64,000 bases of DNA from Acidobacteriota bacterium (GCA_947470805.1 CANIVU010000012.1:62001-126000), one strand, 5' to 3'; positions 43,728 to 53,192 are shown, numbered from the stretch's first letter. Notes: generated by a model from the sequence alone, not told the origin. Numbers and translations are program-made.

Positions 43728-45158
43728 GTGAGTTCACTCTCCAACCTCTTCGGACAAAAGTTCGGCCTGACGGAACGGGATCTCGAGCGGTACCTCGCCG
43801 AAGCCCTCTCCAAAGGCGGCGATTACGCCGACTTGTACTTTGAATACCTCGCCACCAGTTCCATCAGTCTCGATGAATCGCTGGTCAAATCCGCGACCCA
43901 AGGCGTCTCCCTTGGCGTTGGCATTCGCGTCCTCTCCGGGGAGCGGACCGGCTACGCCTATTCCGACGACCTTTCCCCGGACCGGATTCTAAAGGCCGCC
44001 CGCACCGCCGCCTGCATCGCCTCCGGCCCGGCCACCGAAATCGTCCACGGCCTGAAATCCGGCGAAAAGCGAGACCTGTATCCCGTTGGCGTACTCGCCG
44101 GTGACACGCCGCTCGAAGAACGCGTCAAGCTGGTCAAGCGCGCCGACGCCGCCGCACGCGCCCACGACTCCCGCGTCTTTCAAGTCCAGGCCATCTACGC
44201 CGATTCGGTCCGCCACGTCCTGGTCGCCACCTCCGATGGCCGGCTTTCCACCGACGTCCAACCCATGGCGCGCCTCAACGTCGCCGCCCTCGCCCGCGAA
44301 GGGGAAGGTGTTCCCCAGCGCGGCTACGCCGGCGGTGGGGGACGGGTTGGGCTGGAGTTCTTTACCGGCGCCCATTCGCCCGAGGCCTTCGCCGAGGACG
44401 CCGCCCGCCAAGCCATCGTCCAACTCCACGCTATCGACGCCCCGGCGGGCGAGATGACGGTGGTTCTGGGCCCCGGTTGGCCGGGGATTCTGCTCCACGA
44501 AGCGGTCGGCCATGGCCTCGAAGCGGACTTCAACCGGAAAGGGGTTAGCGCGTTTTCCGGCCGCGTTGGCCAGCAAGTGGCCAGCCCGTTGTGCACCGTT
44601 GTCGACGATGGGACGATCGCGCACCGGCGCGGATCGCTGAACGTGGACGACGAAGGCGAGCCGACCCAGCAGAACGTGTTGATAGAAAACGGGATACTGC
44701 GCGGCTACCTCACCGATAAGCTCTCTGCGCGCCTCTCCGGCGGGGTCTCCACTGGGTCCGGGAGGCGGGAGAATTACCAGCACTACCCCATGCCCCGGAT
44801 GACCAATACGTTCATGTTGGCAGGCGAAAGTGACCCGGAAGAGATCATAAAAACGGTCAAAAACGGTATCTATTGCACCAATTTTGGGGGCGGACAGGTG
44901 GATATTACGTCCGGAAATTTCGTGTTTTCCGCCTCCGAGTCGTTCCTGATCGAGGACGGAAAGATCACTTCGCCGGTCCGGGGAGCCACTCTGATTGGCA
45001 ATGGACCGGAGGCGTTGAAGCATGTTTCGATGGTCGGGAACGACCTGAAACTGGACTTGGGTATCGGCGTTTGCGGGAAAGAGGGGCAGTCGGTCCCGGT
45101 GGGGGTGGGGATGCCCACGATCAAGATTGACCACATGACGGTGGGAGGCACCCGATGA
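43728..45158 (+). CDS. tldD: Metalloprotease TldD
   Basis: 476 residues. HEAVGHGLEADF (257-268) gives the HExxxH zinc motif of TldD; SAFSGRVGQQVASPLCTVVDDG and MPRMTNTFMLAGE also match. With PmbA it forms a heterodimer that cleaves small peptides such as microcin B17 precursors or CcdA. Start GTG 43728 follows GAGA; the residues after it match the family. The third-position base use changes inside this gene from C-rich to G-rich around 44.5-44.9 kb. Overlaps pmbA by 4 (ATGA). Confidence 0.93.
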   Translation: MSSLSNLFGQKFGLTERDLERYLAEALSKGGDYADLYFEYLATSSISLDESLVKSATQGVSLGVGIRVLSGERTGYAYSDDLSPDRILKAARTAACIASGPATEIVHGLKSGEKRDLYPVGVLAGDTPLEERVKLVKRADAAARAHDSRVFQVQAIYADSVRHVLVATSDGRLSTDVQPMARLNVAALAREGEGVPQRGYAGGGGRVGLEFFTGAHSPEAFAEDAARQAIVQLHAIDAPAGEMTVVLGPGWPGILLHEAVGHGLEADFNRKGVSAFSGRVGQQVASPLCTVVDDGTIAHRRGSLNVDDEGEPTQQNVLIENGILRGYLTDKLSARLSGGVSTGSGRRENYQHYPMPRMTNTFMLAGESDPEEIIKTVKNGIYCTNFGGGQVDITSGNFVFSASESFLIEDGKITSPVRGATLIGNGPEALKHVSMVGNDLKLDLGIGVCGKEGQSVPVGVGMPTIKIDHMTVGGTR

Positions 45159-46507
45159 GCGAGGCGATTTTGCGCGATGTCGCGTCGTTGGCCATCCGGC
45201 TGGCGGCCGAGCGGGGCGCCACCGATGCCGAATGCACCATCGCCGAGGGCGATGAGTTCTCCGCCACGGTCCGGTTGGGCGAGGTGGAGACGTTGAAGGA
45301 AGCCGGCTCCCGGGCGGCGGGGTTGCGGGTGTTGATTGGGAAGCGGCAGGGCTCTTCCTATACCTCCGACCTGACGGATGAAGGCGTTTCGCAGATGGTG
45401 GACGCGGCGATCGCGATTGCGCGGATCACCGAAGAGGATCCGTTCGCGGGGTTGCCGGAGCGGGAAGAGCTGGGGCAGATTGACGGTGACTTGAAACTGG
45501 CCGAGGCCGATGTGGCCCAGGTGGAGGCTTCGGCCCGGATCGATGCGGCCAAACGCGCCGAAGCCACTGCGCTCGGGGCTGATCCGCGAATCACCAATTC
45601 CGAGGGCGCCGGCTGTGAAACCTATACGGGCTGCCGGGTGTTCGCCAACAGCCGCGGGTTCCTGGGCAGCTATTCCAGCACGACCGCATCGCTGAGCGTG
45701 ACCCCGGTGGCGCGCGAGGGCGAACAGATGGAGCGCGATTACTGGCACTCGATCTCACGGTCGTGGGCTGGGCTGGAGTCGCCGGAGGACGTTGGCCGGA
45801 AGGCGGCGGCGCGGGCGCTGCGCCGGTTGGGCGCGCGGAAGATTGAGACCTGCAAGGCAACAGTCGTTTTTGAACCGCGCGTGGCCAAATCGATTTTGGG
45901 ACATATCTTTGAGGCTGTCACCGGGGAGGCGATCTATCGGAAGTCGTCGTTCCTGCTGGATAAGCTGAATGAGAAGATTGCCGTCGATGGCTTGACGCTG
46001 ATCGACGACGCGACGATGCCGGGCTTCTTCGGAACGTCGCCGTTTGATGACGAAGGCGTGCCTTCGCGGCGGACGGTGATCGTTGAAAATGGCGTGTTGA
46101 AAAACTATCTGTACAACACGTACTCCGCCCGGAAACTGGGCGCGAAGACCACCGGGAACGGGTCGCGCGGGTTGACCGGCGCGGCTGGCATTGGGCACGG
46201 CACGTTGTTCATCGAACCCGGTACGAAGACGCCGGAGGAGATCTACGCGGCGGTGGGCACGGGGTTGTACGTTACCGAGTTGATCGGGTTCGGCGTGAAC
46301 ACGGTGACGGGCGACTATTCGCGCGGCGCGGCCGGTCTCTGGATTGAAGACGGTAAGCTGTCCTATCCGGTGGCCGAGATTACCATCGCCGGCAATCTAT
46401 CGGATATGCTCAAGAACATCATCCATATCGGGAGCGATCTGGAGTTCCGCGGCTCGACCTGCGCGCCCACGATCGCCATCAGCGATATGACCATTAGCGG
46501 CAAATGA
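45155..46507 (+). CDS. pmbA: Metalloprotease subunit PmbA/TldE
   Basis: 450 residues, TldE-type partner without the HExxxH site. VTPVAREGEQMERDYWHSI, KATVVFEPRVAKSILGHIFEAVTGEAIYRKSSFL, and GFFGTSPFDDEGVPSRRTVIVENGVLKNYLYN are family text. It starts in the tldD stop (ATGA) and ends overlapping the next gene, so the chain tldD-pmbA-46504 is translationally coupled. The whole gene is G-rich at third positions, unlike the first half of tldD. Confidence 0.93.
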   Translation: MSEAILRDVASLAIRLAAERGATDAECTIAEGDEFSATVRLGEVETLKEAGSRAAGLRVLIGKRQGSSYTSDLTDEGVSQMVDAAIAIARITEEDPFAGLPEREELGQIDGDLKLAEADVAQVEASARIDAAKRAEATALGADPRITNSEGAGCETYTGCRVFANSRGFLGSYSSTTASLSVTPVAREGEQMERDYWHSISRSWAGLESPEDVGRKAAARALRRLGARKIETCKATVVFEPRVAKSILGHIFEAVTGEAIYRKSSFLLDKLNEKIAVDGLTLIDDATMPGFFGTSPFDDEGVPSRRTVIVENGVLKNYLYNTYSARKLGAKTTGNGSRGLTGAAGIGHGTLFIEPGTKTPEEIYAAVGTGLYVTELIGFGVNTVTGDYSRGAAGLWIEDGKLSYPVAEITIAGNLSDMLKNIIHIGSDLEFRGSTCAPTIAISDMTISGK

Positions 46508-46980
46508 TCACCGGCGCACCAGTTAAGAAGAAAAAAGAGTTCCCCACCGGCATCGCGATTGCGGTGGTGGTGATGTTGCTGGTGGGCGGCGGGGCGGCCT
46601 GGTATTTTGGGCAGCCTCGGGACAATGCCAATCAGGCGCCGGTGCTGACGCCGGAGGCGAAAGCCTACGTGAAGAATCTGAAGCTGGGCGGGGTGGAGCT
46701 GAAGGCCACCGATAGCGCCATGGCCAAATCGCTGATTGAGATCGTTGGCAATATCACCAATAACGGCGACCGGAAGCTGAAGCTGGTGGAGTTGAACTGC
46801 GTCTTCTACGATCCATATAACCAGGTGGTCTTGCGGGAACGGGTGGCGATTGTCCGCTCGAAGAATGGCGGGCTGGCCCCGACCGAGACGAAGGGGTTCC
46901 GGATGCCCTTTGACAACATGCCGCAGAGTTGGAACCAGGCGATGCCGCAACTCGTGATCGCCCAGATTCAGTTCGAATAA
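46504..46980 (+). CDS. Membrane-anchored FxLYD/DUF3426-like protein
   Basis: 158 residues. A basic start (KKKK) and one membrane helix (about 15-36) lead to an external beta domain IVGNITNNGDRKLKLVELNCVFYDPYNQVV, the pattern of FxLYD/DUF3426-type domains. Function unknown. It starts inside the pmbA stop and ends one base into the receiver gene start, so it is clearly part of the coupled chain. Confidence 0.7.
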   Translation: MITGAPVKKKKEFPTGIAIAVVVMLLVGGGAAWYFGQPRDNANQAPVLTPEAKAYVKNLKLGGVELKATDSAMAKSLIEIVGNITNNGDRKLKLVELNCVFYDPYNQVVLRERVAIVRSKNGGLAPTETKGFRMPFDNMPQSWNQAMPQLVIAQIQFE

Positions 46981-47327
46981 TGGCTACCGTGCTGCTGGTC
47001 GAAGACGATCCGGATCAGCTCGATCTGCGGGAGCAGATACTATCGATGGCCGGCCACACGGTACTGCCCGCGAAGAACGCGGCGGAGGCGTTGGCGCATG
47101 AGGTGACGGCCCAAGTGGCAGTGCTGGATCTGCGAATTCCGACGCTGACAGACGGCGTTTCGCTGATTCAAAGATTGCAGGAGCGCGCCCCTTCCATGAA
47201 ACTGATTGTGCTCAGTGGTTGGACTGCCGGGCTTACGGTCAAGGTGGACCAGGTGCTGGAGAAGCCGGTGAAAACACGGGCGCTCTTGGCGCACATCGCG
47301 CGCCTGGCGGGGCTGTCGTTGGATTGA
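46980..47327 (+). CDS. Single-domain response regulator
   Basis: 115 residues: a receiver domain only. VLLVEDDPDQLDLR gives the acidic pocket, D49 region (AVLDLRIP) the phospho-acceptor, LSG the Thr/Ser position and EKPVK the conserved Lys. No output domain. Its ATG overlaps the preceding stop (TAATG). A histidine kinase is not in the window, so its partner and role are unknown. Being coupled to tldD-pmbA is unusual. 190 bases without a gene follow (47328-47517); I see nothing in them. Confidence 0.88.
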   Translation: MATVLLVEDDPDQLDLREQILSMAGHTVLPAKNAAEALAHEVTAQVAVLDLRIPTLTDGVSLIQRLQERAPSMKLIVLSGWTAGLTVKVDQVLEKPVKTRALLAHIARLAGLSLD

Positions 47328-47517
47328 GTGCCGGGTGCGTATTTGAAGCACTCGGCGGGATCAAGGAGACCCGGGCGGGGTGTGACTGGCACCGGTTCTT
47401 GCGAGGGTCGGCTTGGCTGGGGATCCGGCGTGCAGGTTGGGCGCGGCTGGCGCTGGCGTTTCCGGTGACGGTGCCGGATTCTGAGTGCCGCTGGACGCGG
47501 CTGGTAGGATGGACACG

Positions 47518-48696
47518 ATGCCTGTGAGAGGAACAAAGTCGATTGCGCCGCTGGCGTGTTCAGTTGTGGTCGCCGCGATGGGCTTGCACGGGGCGGAGAT
47601 GGTGGCCCATTTGGAACTCTCCGCGCCGGGCACGGATTGGGAAGTGAAGGGCAGGGAAGCGGTACTGGCCGATGTGGAAGTGGACGGGAAAGTGCAGCAG
47701 CAGCTGATGCTCTACGCCGGGGCGCGGCGCCACAAGTACTCCCTTTTCCTGGGGGATCTTTCGGGAGAGAACCACACGGTGCGCGTGAAGGGAAAGGGGA
47801 TTGTGGAGCATGGGATTTCCCTCGCCCCCGCTGAGCCCTACACGGCGTTTGCGCCGGTGCTGTTTGAGCGGAAGAACGCCATTGGCAAATTCACCGATAT
47901 CCCTCTGGTTACTTATGTGGAGAAGCTCACCGAGAATGGCCAGCAGATTCTGCAGTACACGGTGATTTTTTCGAATGAAGACGGGGGCACTTCGACTCGC
48001 TCTCTAATGGCGCGGTGGGGGCGGACCACCGATATCGAGTATGTTTATCGCGCGTATTTGAAGGCGGATGGCTCGTTGGACAAGGCTATTATCCAATCGC
48101 GCGGCCATCAGGATATCGAGTTCAAAGGCCCCTTCTGGGGAACGCATCCGATGCTGATGCCGGTGACCGATAACAACATGGTGGCGGGTGAAGGTCCGAG
48201 CGCGGTTCGCTATCAGCCAGCGCCGTTTCTGGCCGATTTGTCTAAGGCGTCGCGGGAGGCGGTGATGGACGCGAACCCCATTACCTGGCTGGTGATGACC
48301 TCCGAGCTCGTGCGGGAGAACAAGCTGCGGGCGTATGGCGAAGAGCGGGGTGAGACGATTTCCGATCCCCGGAATTATCTGTACATAGAGGCCAATGTGC
48401 AGCCCGGGAAGGCGGCGATCGCCTTTGTGGTGTTGCACAAGAACGGGCAGTATTACTACTCGCACAAAGGCCGGACGCGGGATTCGATTGAACGTTCGGG
48501 CTGGGTTCGTTCGACGATCGAGCTGCCGCCGGGGACGACGGCCGGTGATTTGAAATCGATCAATCCTTTATGTGTGTATTGGCCGAAGTCGCCATCGGAC
48601 GTCAGTTGCGGGCCGACGGAGATCAAGGCGTTGTTCTTCCTGACCAAGGACAAATTGCCGGGGCCCCCGTTCCAGTTGCCGTTAGGGAATAATTAG
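47518..48696 (+). CDS. Exported hypothetical protein
   Basis: 392 residues (ATG 47518 chosen for the signal-like IAPLACSVVVAAMGLHGAE; GGTAGGAT lies about 8 bases earlier; a longer start at 47485 is possible). I recognise no family. The mature protein is beta-rich, with HKYSLFLGDLSGENHTVRVKGKG, ILQYTVIFSNEDGGTSTRSLMARWGRTTDIEYVYRAY, and HKNGQYYYSHKG. It has no membrane helix after the signal. Short paralogue-like genes do not follow. A surface or periplasmic role is likely. Confidence 0.75.
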   Translation: MPVRGTKSIAPLACSVVVAAMGLHGAEMVAHLELSAPGTDWEVKGREAVLADVEVDGKVQQQLMLYAGARRHKYSLFLGDLSGENHTVRVKGKGIVEHGISLAPAEPYTAFAPVLFERKNAIGKFTDIPLVTYVEKLTENGQQILQYTVIFSNEDGGTSTRSLMARWGRTTDIEYVYRAYLKADGSLDKAIIQSRGHQDIEFKGPFWGTHPMLMPVTDNNMVAGEGPSAVRYQPAPFLADLSKASREAVMDANPITWLVMTSELVRENKLRAYGEERGETISDPRNYLYIEANVQPGKAAIAFVVLHKNGQYYYSHKGRTRDSIERSGWVRSTIELPPGTTAGDLKSINPLCVYWPKSPSDVSCGPTEIKALFFLTKDKLPGPPFQLPLGNN

Positions 48697-48700
48697 TTCC

Positions 48701-49042
48701 ATGAACTGGCGCTACGCCCTGGGATTGACGCTGCTGTTGCTGCAGGCCGGCGCGATTGTCCGTGCGCGTTTTGCCAATGACCGCTACTTCTGTTGGGCGC
48801 CGTTCGACCAGCAGACGAAGTACACGATTGGCGTCACGATTGGCGATGAGGGGTTGGCGTATCAGCAGATCAGCAAGCGATACCGGCGGCCGGCGGAGGG
48901 CGTCGACAATCGTTCGGCGCAGCACCTTTTCGATATCATCACCCGCGCCGAGAAGAAGTTTGAGCCCGCCGGGCGGAGCCGCGTTCTGGTGCGCTACCGC
49001 GTGAACGGGCACGCGGAGCAGGAATGGCGGTATCCGCAGTGA
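48701..49042 (+). CDS. Small hypothetical protein
   Basis: 113 residues with an N-terminal signal-anchor (about 4-20). The rest, including DQQTKYTIGVTIGDEGLAYQQISKRYRRPAEGVDNRSAQHLFDII, matches no domain known to me. It starts 4 bases after the previous stop and overlaps the HTTM-DCC gene by 19 bases, so the two are probably translated together and may act together. Confidence 0.65.
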   Translation: MNWRYALGLTLLLLQAGAIVRARFANDRYFCWAPFDQQTKYTIGVTIGDEGLAYQQISKRYRRPAEGVDNRSAQHLFDIITRAEKKFEPAGRSRVLVRYRVNGHAEQEWRYPQ

Positions 49043-50193
49043 TCGCCAATCCGCTGCGATTGACGGGATTGAACCTGCCGCCGCAACTGGTTCTATTGTG
49101 CCGGTTGTTGGCGTTGACGCTGCTGCTGACCAACCACCAAGCGCAGATTCAGACACCGTTTCTGCCGTTCCTGGATTTCATCGATCAGCTGCCGCCGGAG
49201 TTGACACAGCGCGTGCTGCAGGTGCTGCTGGTGGTGGGTTCGCTTGGGCTTCTTTTCACGAAGAGGACGCGGCTGTTTGCCGCTATGGCGGGCGTGGCGA
49301 TTCTCTGCGCTGTGCTGAGTTCGCGGGGATACTACGGCAACAACAAGACCTTTGTGGGGCTGATGCTGGTGCTGGCGTCGTTATCGAAGGAGACCGGCCC
49401 GCCGCGGTTGTTGCAGTGGCAGTTCGCGCTGGTGTACTTTGGCGCGGGGCTGAATAAACTGCTTGACCCTGACTGGCAGTCGGGACAGTTTTTCGATCAC
49501 TGGGCGACGGACCGACTGCAAAATCCTGCTTACATCTGGTTCGCGGCGCAGTTGCCGCCGCTGGTGGCGGGCAAGATCTTCTGCTGGTACACGATCGTGG
49601 CGGAACTGGTCCTGGCGGTGCTGGCGGTGATGCCGCGCTTTCATCCAGCCTTTATCTGGGGGAGCGGACTGTTTCAATCGGGGCTGTTGCTGTTCACGGG
49701 GGATCCGTTCAACCTGTTTTTCTACGGCATGCAGTCGTCGCTGTTCGCGTTTGCGCGGTGGCCGGAGGGGCAGATTCTTGTTATCTGGGATGGCAGTTGC
49801 GGTTTCTGCCGGCGGACCAAGGAATTCGTACAAAAGCTGGATTTTGATCCGGTTTTTGAGTGGCGGCCGTTGCAGTCGAACGTGGGCGATCAATACGGCC
49901 TGACGAAGGCGCAGTTGAAGCAGGCGCTACACGCGGCGGGGCCGGGATGGCTGTTGGCGGGTTACTCGGCGGTGCGGCGGATGATTCTGCATATGCCGCT
50001 GTTCGCCATGGTTCTGGTGGCGGCGGTGGCTTTCTCGCCGTGCCCGCTGGCGCGGCGTTTGGTGGTGGGGGCGACGCTGCTGTTCCTGTTGCCGGTATCG
50101 AACCCGATCGGCAATCTGATCTACGGCTGGATTGCGCGGCACCGGCACGAGTTGCTGGCCGGGGAAACCTGCGAGCTCCCGGAACAGTCATAG
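49024..50193 (+). CDS. HTTM-like membrane protein with DCC thiol-disulfide domain
   Basis: 389 residues. Several membrane helices at the N-terminus (about 20-250) with RGYYGNNKTFVG and WQFALVYFGAGLNKLLDPDWQSGQ resemble HTTM (vitamin-K-dependent carboxylase-like) membrane domains. Between about 250 and 320 lies a DCC/DUF393 domain with WDGSCGFCRRTKEFVQKLDFDPVFEWRPLQS, where CGFC is a redox CxxC. Two more membrane helices follow (about 315-370). A thiol redox enzyme in the membrane is likely; target unknown. It overlaps the small gene upstream by 19 bases. Confidence 0.78.
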   Translation: MAVSAVIANPLRLTGLNLPPQLVLLCRLLALTLLLTNHQAQIQTPFLPFLDFIDQLPPELTQRVLQVLLVVGSLGLLFTKRTRLFAAMAGVAILCAVLSSRGYYGNNKTFVGLMLVLASLSKETGPPRLLQWQFALVYFGAGLNKLLDPDWQSGQFFDHWATDRLQNPAYIWFAAQLPPLVAGKIFCWYTIVAELVLAVLAVMPRFHPAFIWGSGLFQSGLLLFTGDPFNLFFYGMQSSLFAFARWPEGQILVIWDGSCGFCRRTKEFVQKLDFDPVFEWRPLQSNVGDQYGLTKAQLKQALHAAGPGWLLAGYSAVRRMILHMPLFAMVLVAAVAFSPCPLARRLVVGATLLFLLPVSNPIGNLIYGWIARHRHELLAGETCELPEQS

Positions 50194-50220
50194 TAAGAGA
50201 GGGGGGATCCCCTTACTATC

Positions 50221-53151
50221 ATGCGAACCCTGTCTCTTTTCGCCCTGGCATTATCTCTGCCTGCCTTCGGTCAAGTTGGCAACTTACAGGTCAGCGCGAG
50301 TGCGCTGAACTTCACCGCCCTGAGTGGCGCCGCATTGCCGCAGAGCCAAGTGATTGGCGTGACGTCCACGGGCGTTTCGTTGCCGATCAATCTTTCCGTC
50401 CGCTATTTCACGACGACGGAAGGGTGGCTGTCGGCGACGGCGGACCGGGCGGCGACGCCTGGGAATGTCACCGTTACGGTGACGCCGGCGAATCTTTCAC
50501 CGGGCAATTACACGGGGCAGGTGTTGATTGTTGCCAGCGGGTCGCAATCGGCCCTGGTGACGGTGACGCTTGCGGTGAGCAGCACGACGGCGGGCGGCAG
50601 CGTGGTTACGGCTAACCCTTCGACGGTGTCGCTGACGGCGGTGACGGGCGTCACGTCGCAGGCGTCGGTGGGCATCAACAGCGTCGGGAACGTGCCGTTT
50701 CAGGTATTCACGAACACGACGTCCGGCGGCAACTGGCTGTCGGTGAATACGGTGCTGTCGACGGCGCCGACGACGATCACGATCATAGCCAATCCGACGG
50801 CGCTCTCTTCCGGCGTTTACTCCGGCACAGTGAGTATTGCGCCGACGAACGGGTCGCCGGGTGTTTCGATTCCGGTGTCGTTCACGGTGGGTTCCGGCGG
50901 CGGGTTGACGGGGTTCACCGTAACGCCGAGCACGGCCAATTTCTCCTACCAGATCGGCACGGCGACGCCGGGCGGGCAGGCGATCTACGTGAATAACTCA
51001 GCCGGGATTGTGTCTTATACCGCCTCTGGGTCCGCGTCCTGGATCCGGCTGACGAGCAATCTGAACAGCTCTCCGTTGCTGACAGTGAATGGGAATAGCA
51101 ACAGCAACCTGAATATCTATGTAGATCCGACTGGGTTGACGGCGGGCAACTACGGCGGGCTGGTGACGATCACAGCGTCCAATGGCTCCACGCAATCGGT
51201 GGCGGTTTCGTTGACGGTTAGCGACAACACGATTCTGACGGCGAGCCCTGCATCGTTGACCTTCAACTATTTTCCGGACGCGGGTATTCCGCTGGCGCAA
51301 CAGGTAACGGTGCTGAGTACGGGCGCGAGTGTGAACTTTACCGCCAGCGCCAGTTCCACGGGATGGCTGCTGGTGGGGCCGCAGTTCGGGTCGACGGGTG
51401 GATCCAATGTGTTGACGGTTTCGGTGTCGCCATCGGGGCTGCCGGCGGGCGTCTACTCGGGCAACATTAACGTGACGACCGGGACGACGACGATTCCGAT
51501 TCCGGTGACGATTAACGTGGGGACTTCGAGCGTATCTTCGATTGCGGCCAATCCGGCACTGCTGTCGTTCCAGACGCAGCTCAACTCGCCTTCGGCGAGC
51601 CAGACGCTGAACCTGAGTTCGGCGACGGGGAAGAACTTCCTGGCTTCGGCCAGCACGACGGGCGCGCCGTGGCTGCAGGTGACGCCGAACAGCGGGACCA
51701 CGCCTGCCTCGCTGACCGTGAGCATTGTGCCGCAGGCGGTTTCGGCGGCGGGCGTTTATAGCGGGTTGATCCAGGTGGCCAATGTCACCGACAACACGCA
51801 GTTGACGATTCCGGTGACGATGACGGTTTCCGGAGCGACGCTATCGGCCAGTCCGCAGGCGCTGAGCTATTCGCTGACGGCGGGCGCGCCGACGCCGCTG
51901 TCGCAGGTGGTGCAGGTGAGTGGCTCGGTGAACACGCCATTCACGGTGACGAGCGATAGCGCGTGGTTGTCGACATCGCCATCGTCGGGGACGACGCCGT
52001 CGGGGCTGACGGTGTTTGCCAGCGCGGCGAATTTGACGCCGGGGAACTATACGGGTGTGCTGACGATCAGCGGTGGCGGGGCGACTACGAGTGTCGTGGT
52101 GAACGCTTCGGTCAGCGCGAATGCGTCGCCGACCATTTCGCCGACCGCCCTTTCCTTCCAGTTCGTGACGAATGGAGATGTTCCGCCGGCGCAGACGATT
52201 TCCGTTAACAGCACGTTGGGCACGGCGAATTTCACCGTCAGCGCGCGCACGGACTCCGGCAGCAGTTGGTTGATTGCGAGCGCGAGCGGTATTTCGACTC
52301 CGGCCACGATTTCTGTTCGCGTGCAGCCGTTGGGTCTGGCTCCGGGGACATATCGTGGCGTTGTGACGGTGACGGCGTTTGGTACTGGCGAGAGCCGGAG
52401 CGCGGAGGTCATTCTAAGCGTGACCACGCCAGCCGCGCCGACGTTGCGCACCGCGCTGCATGGCGCGACGCGGGAGTTGAGTGCGATCACGCCGGGAATG
52501 ATCTTGAGCCTGATCGGGACGTCCATGGGCCCGGTGACGGGAGTGAAGGGGAACGTCTCCGGCGCGGGCGCGTTTGAGACCAGCTACAACGGTTATCGCG
52601 TTCTGTTCGACGGCGTGCCGGCCCCCATTCTCTATATCAGCGGCACGCAAATCGACACGGTTGCTCCGTATGCGATTGCGGGCCGGCAGAGCACGCGGGT
52701 GGAGGTGGAGTACAACGGGGCGCGGTCGAACCCGAGCGACCTTGTTGTTTCGCCGGACGCGGCGCCAGGGATCTTCACTGTGGACGGGAGCGGACGCGGC
52801 CAGGCGGCGGCGATAAATCAGAGTGGCCGGCTGAATGGTCCGGCCAATCCGGCGAGCGTGGAGAGCGTGCTGGTCTTCTACGTGACCGGTGAGGGGCAGA
52901 CGGAACCTGTCGGCCAGGAGGGCCGAGTGATTGCGACCGACCTGCGCAAGCCGGTGCTGCCGGTGGCTGTCAATATCGGCGGCGTGCCGGTGGAGGTGCA
53001 GTACGCGGGGTCGACGCCGGGACAGGTGACCGGGTTGATGCAGGTGAACGTGAAGTTGAATAGCGAGGTGCCGCGCGGGCCGGCTGTGCCGATTGAAATC
53101 CGCGTGGGCCCGGCGCCCAGCCCGGCGGGTGTTACGGTGGCGATCCAGTAA
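50221..53151 (+). CDS. Secreted BACON-repeat protein with Solibacter C-terminal domain
   Basis: 976 residues. A signal peptide (1-18) precedes seven beta-sandwich repeats of the BACON type, each about 90-100 residues, starting LQVSASALNF, ANPSTVSL, VTPSTANFSY, ASPASLTFNY, ANPALLSFQT, ASPQALSYSL and SPTALSFQF, with conserved W(L)S and GxYxGxVxI motifs. The last 230 residues (from about 745; ITPGMILSLIGTSMGP, VFYVTGEGQTEP) are the C-terminal domain first described from Solibacter. BACON domains bind carbohydrates or mucins in Bacteroidetes; a cell-surface adhesion role is plausible but not proven. Strongly repetitive at protein level, not at DNA level. Confidence 0.85.
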   Translation: MRTLSLFALALSLPAFGQVGNLQVSASALNFTALSGAALPQSQVIGVTSTGVSLPINLSVRYFTTTEGWLSATADRAATPGNVTVTVTPANLSPGNYTGQVLIVASGSQSALVTVTLAVSSTTAGGSVVTANPSTVSLTAVTGVTSQASVGINSVGNVPFQVFTNTTSGGNWLSVNTVLSTAPTTITIIANPTALSSGVYSGTVSIAPTNGSPGVSIPVSFTVGSGGGLTGFTVTPSTANFSYQIGTATPGGQAIYVNNSAGIVSYTASGSASWIRLTSNLNSSPLLTVNGNSNSNLNIYVDPTGLTAGNYGGLVTITASNGSTQSVAVSLTVSDNTILTASPASLTFNYFPDAGIPLAQQVTVLSTGASVNFTASASSTGWLLVGPQFGSTGGSNVLTVSVSPSGLPAGVYSGNINVTTGTTTIPIPVTINVGTSSVSSIAANPALLSFQTQLNSPSASQTLNLSSATGKNFLASASTTGAPWLQVTPNSGTTPASLTVSIVPQAVSAAGVYSGLIQVANVTDNTQLTIPVTMTVSGATLSASPQALSYSLTAGAPTPLSQVVQVSGSVNTPFTVTSDSAWLSTSPSSGTTPSGLTVFASAANLTPGNYTGVLTISGGGATTSVVVNASVSANASPTISPTALSFQFVTNGDVPPAQTISVNSTLGTANFTVSARTDSGSSWLIASASGISTPATISVRVQPLGLAPGTYRGVVTVTAFGTGESRSAEVILSVTTPAAPTLRTALHGATRELSAITPGMILSLIGTSMGPVTGVKGNVSGAGAFETSYNGYRVLFDGVPAPILYISGTQIDTVAPYAIAGRQSTRVEVEYNGARSNPSDLVVSPDAAPGIFTVDGSGRGQAAAINQSGRLNGPANPASVESVLVFYVTGEGQTEPVGQEGRVIATDLRKPVLPVAVNIGGVPVEVQYAGSTPGQVTGLMQVNVKLNSEVPRGPAVPIEIRVGPAPSPAGVTVAIQ

Positions 53152-53192
53152 GATTTGGCTGCGAGCCACCGGCTGTGGTGCTTTTCCACCAG

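Noticed and set aside
44500-44900. Replication origin at the skew switch
   Set aside because: The switch lies inside tldD, with no dnaA/dnaN, DnaA-box cluster or AT-rich unwinding region; a second opposite switch lies only 16 kb away.
47328-47517. Small gene or pseudogene in the gap after the receiver
   Set aside because: Frames on both strands have poor codon character, no ribosome-binding site and no motif.
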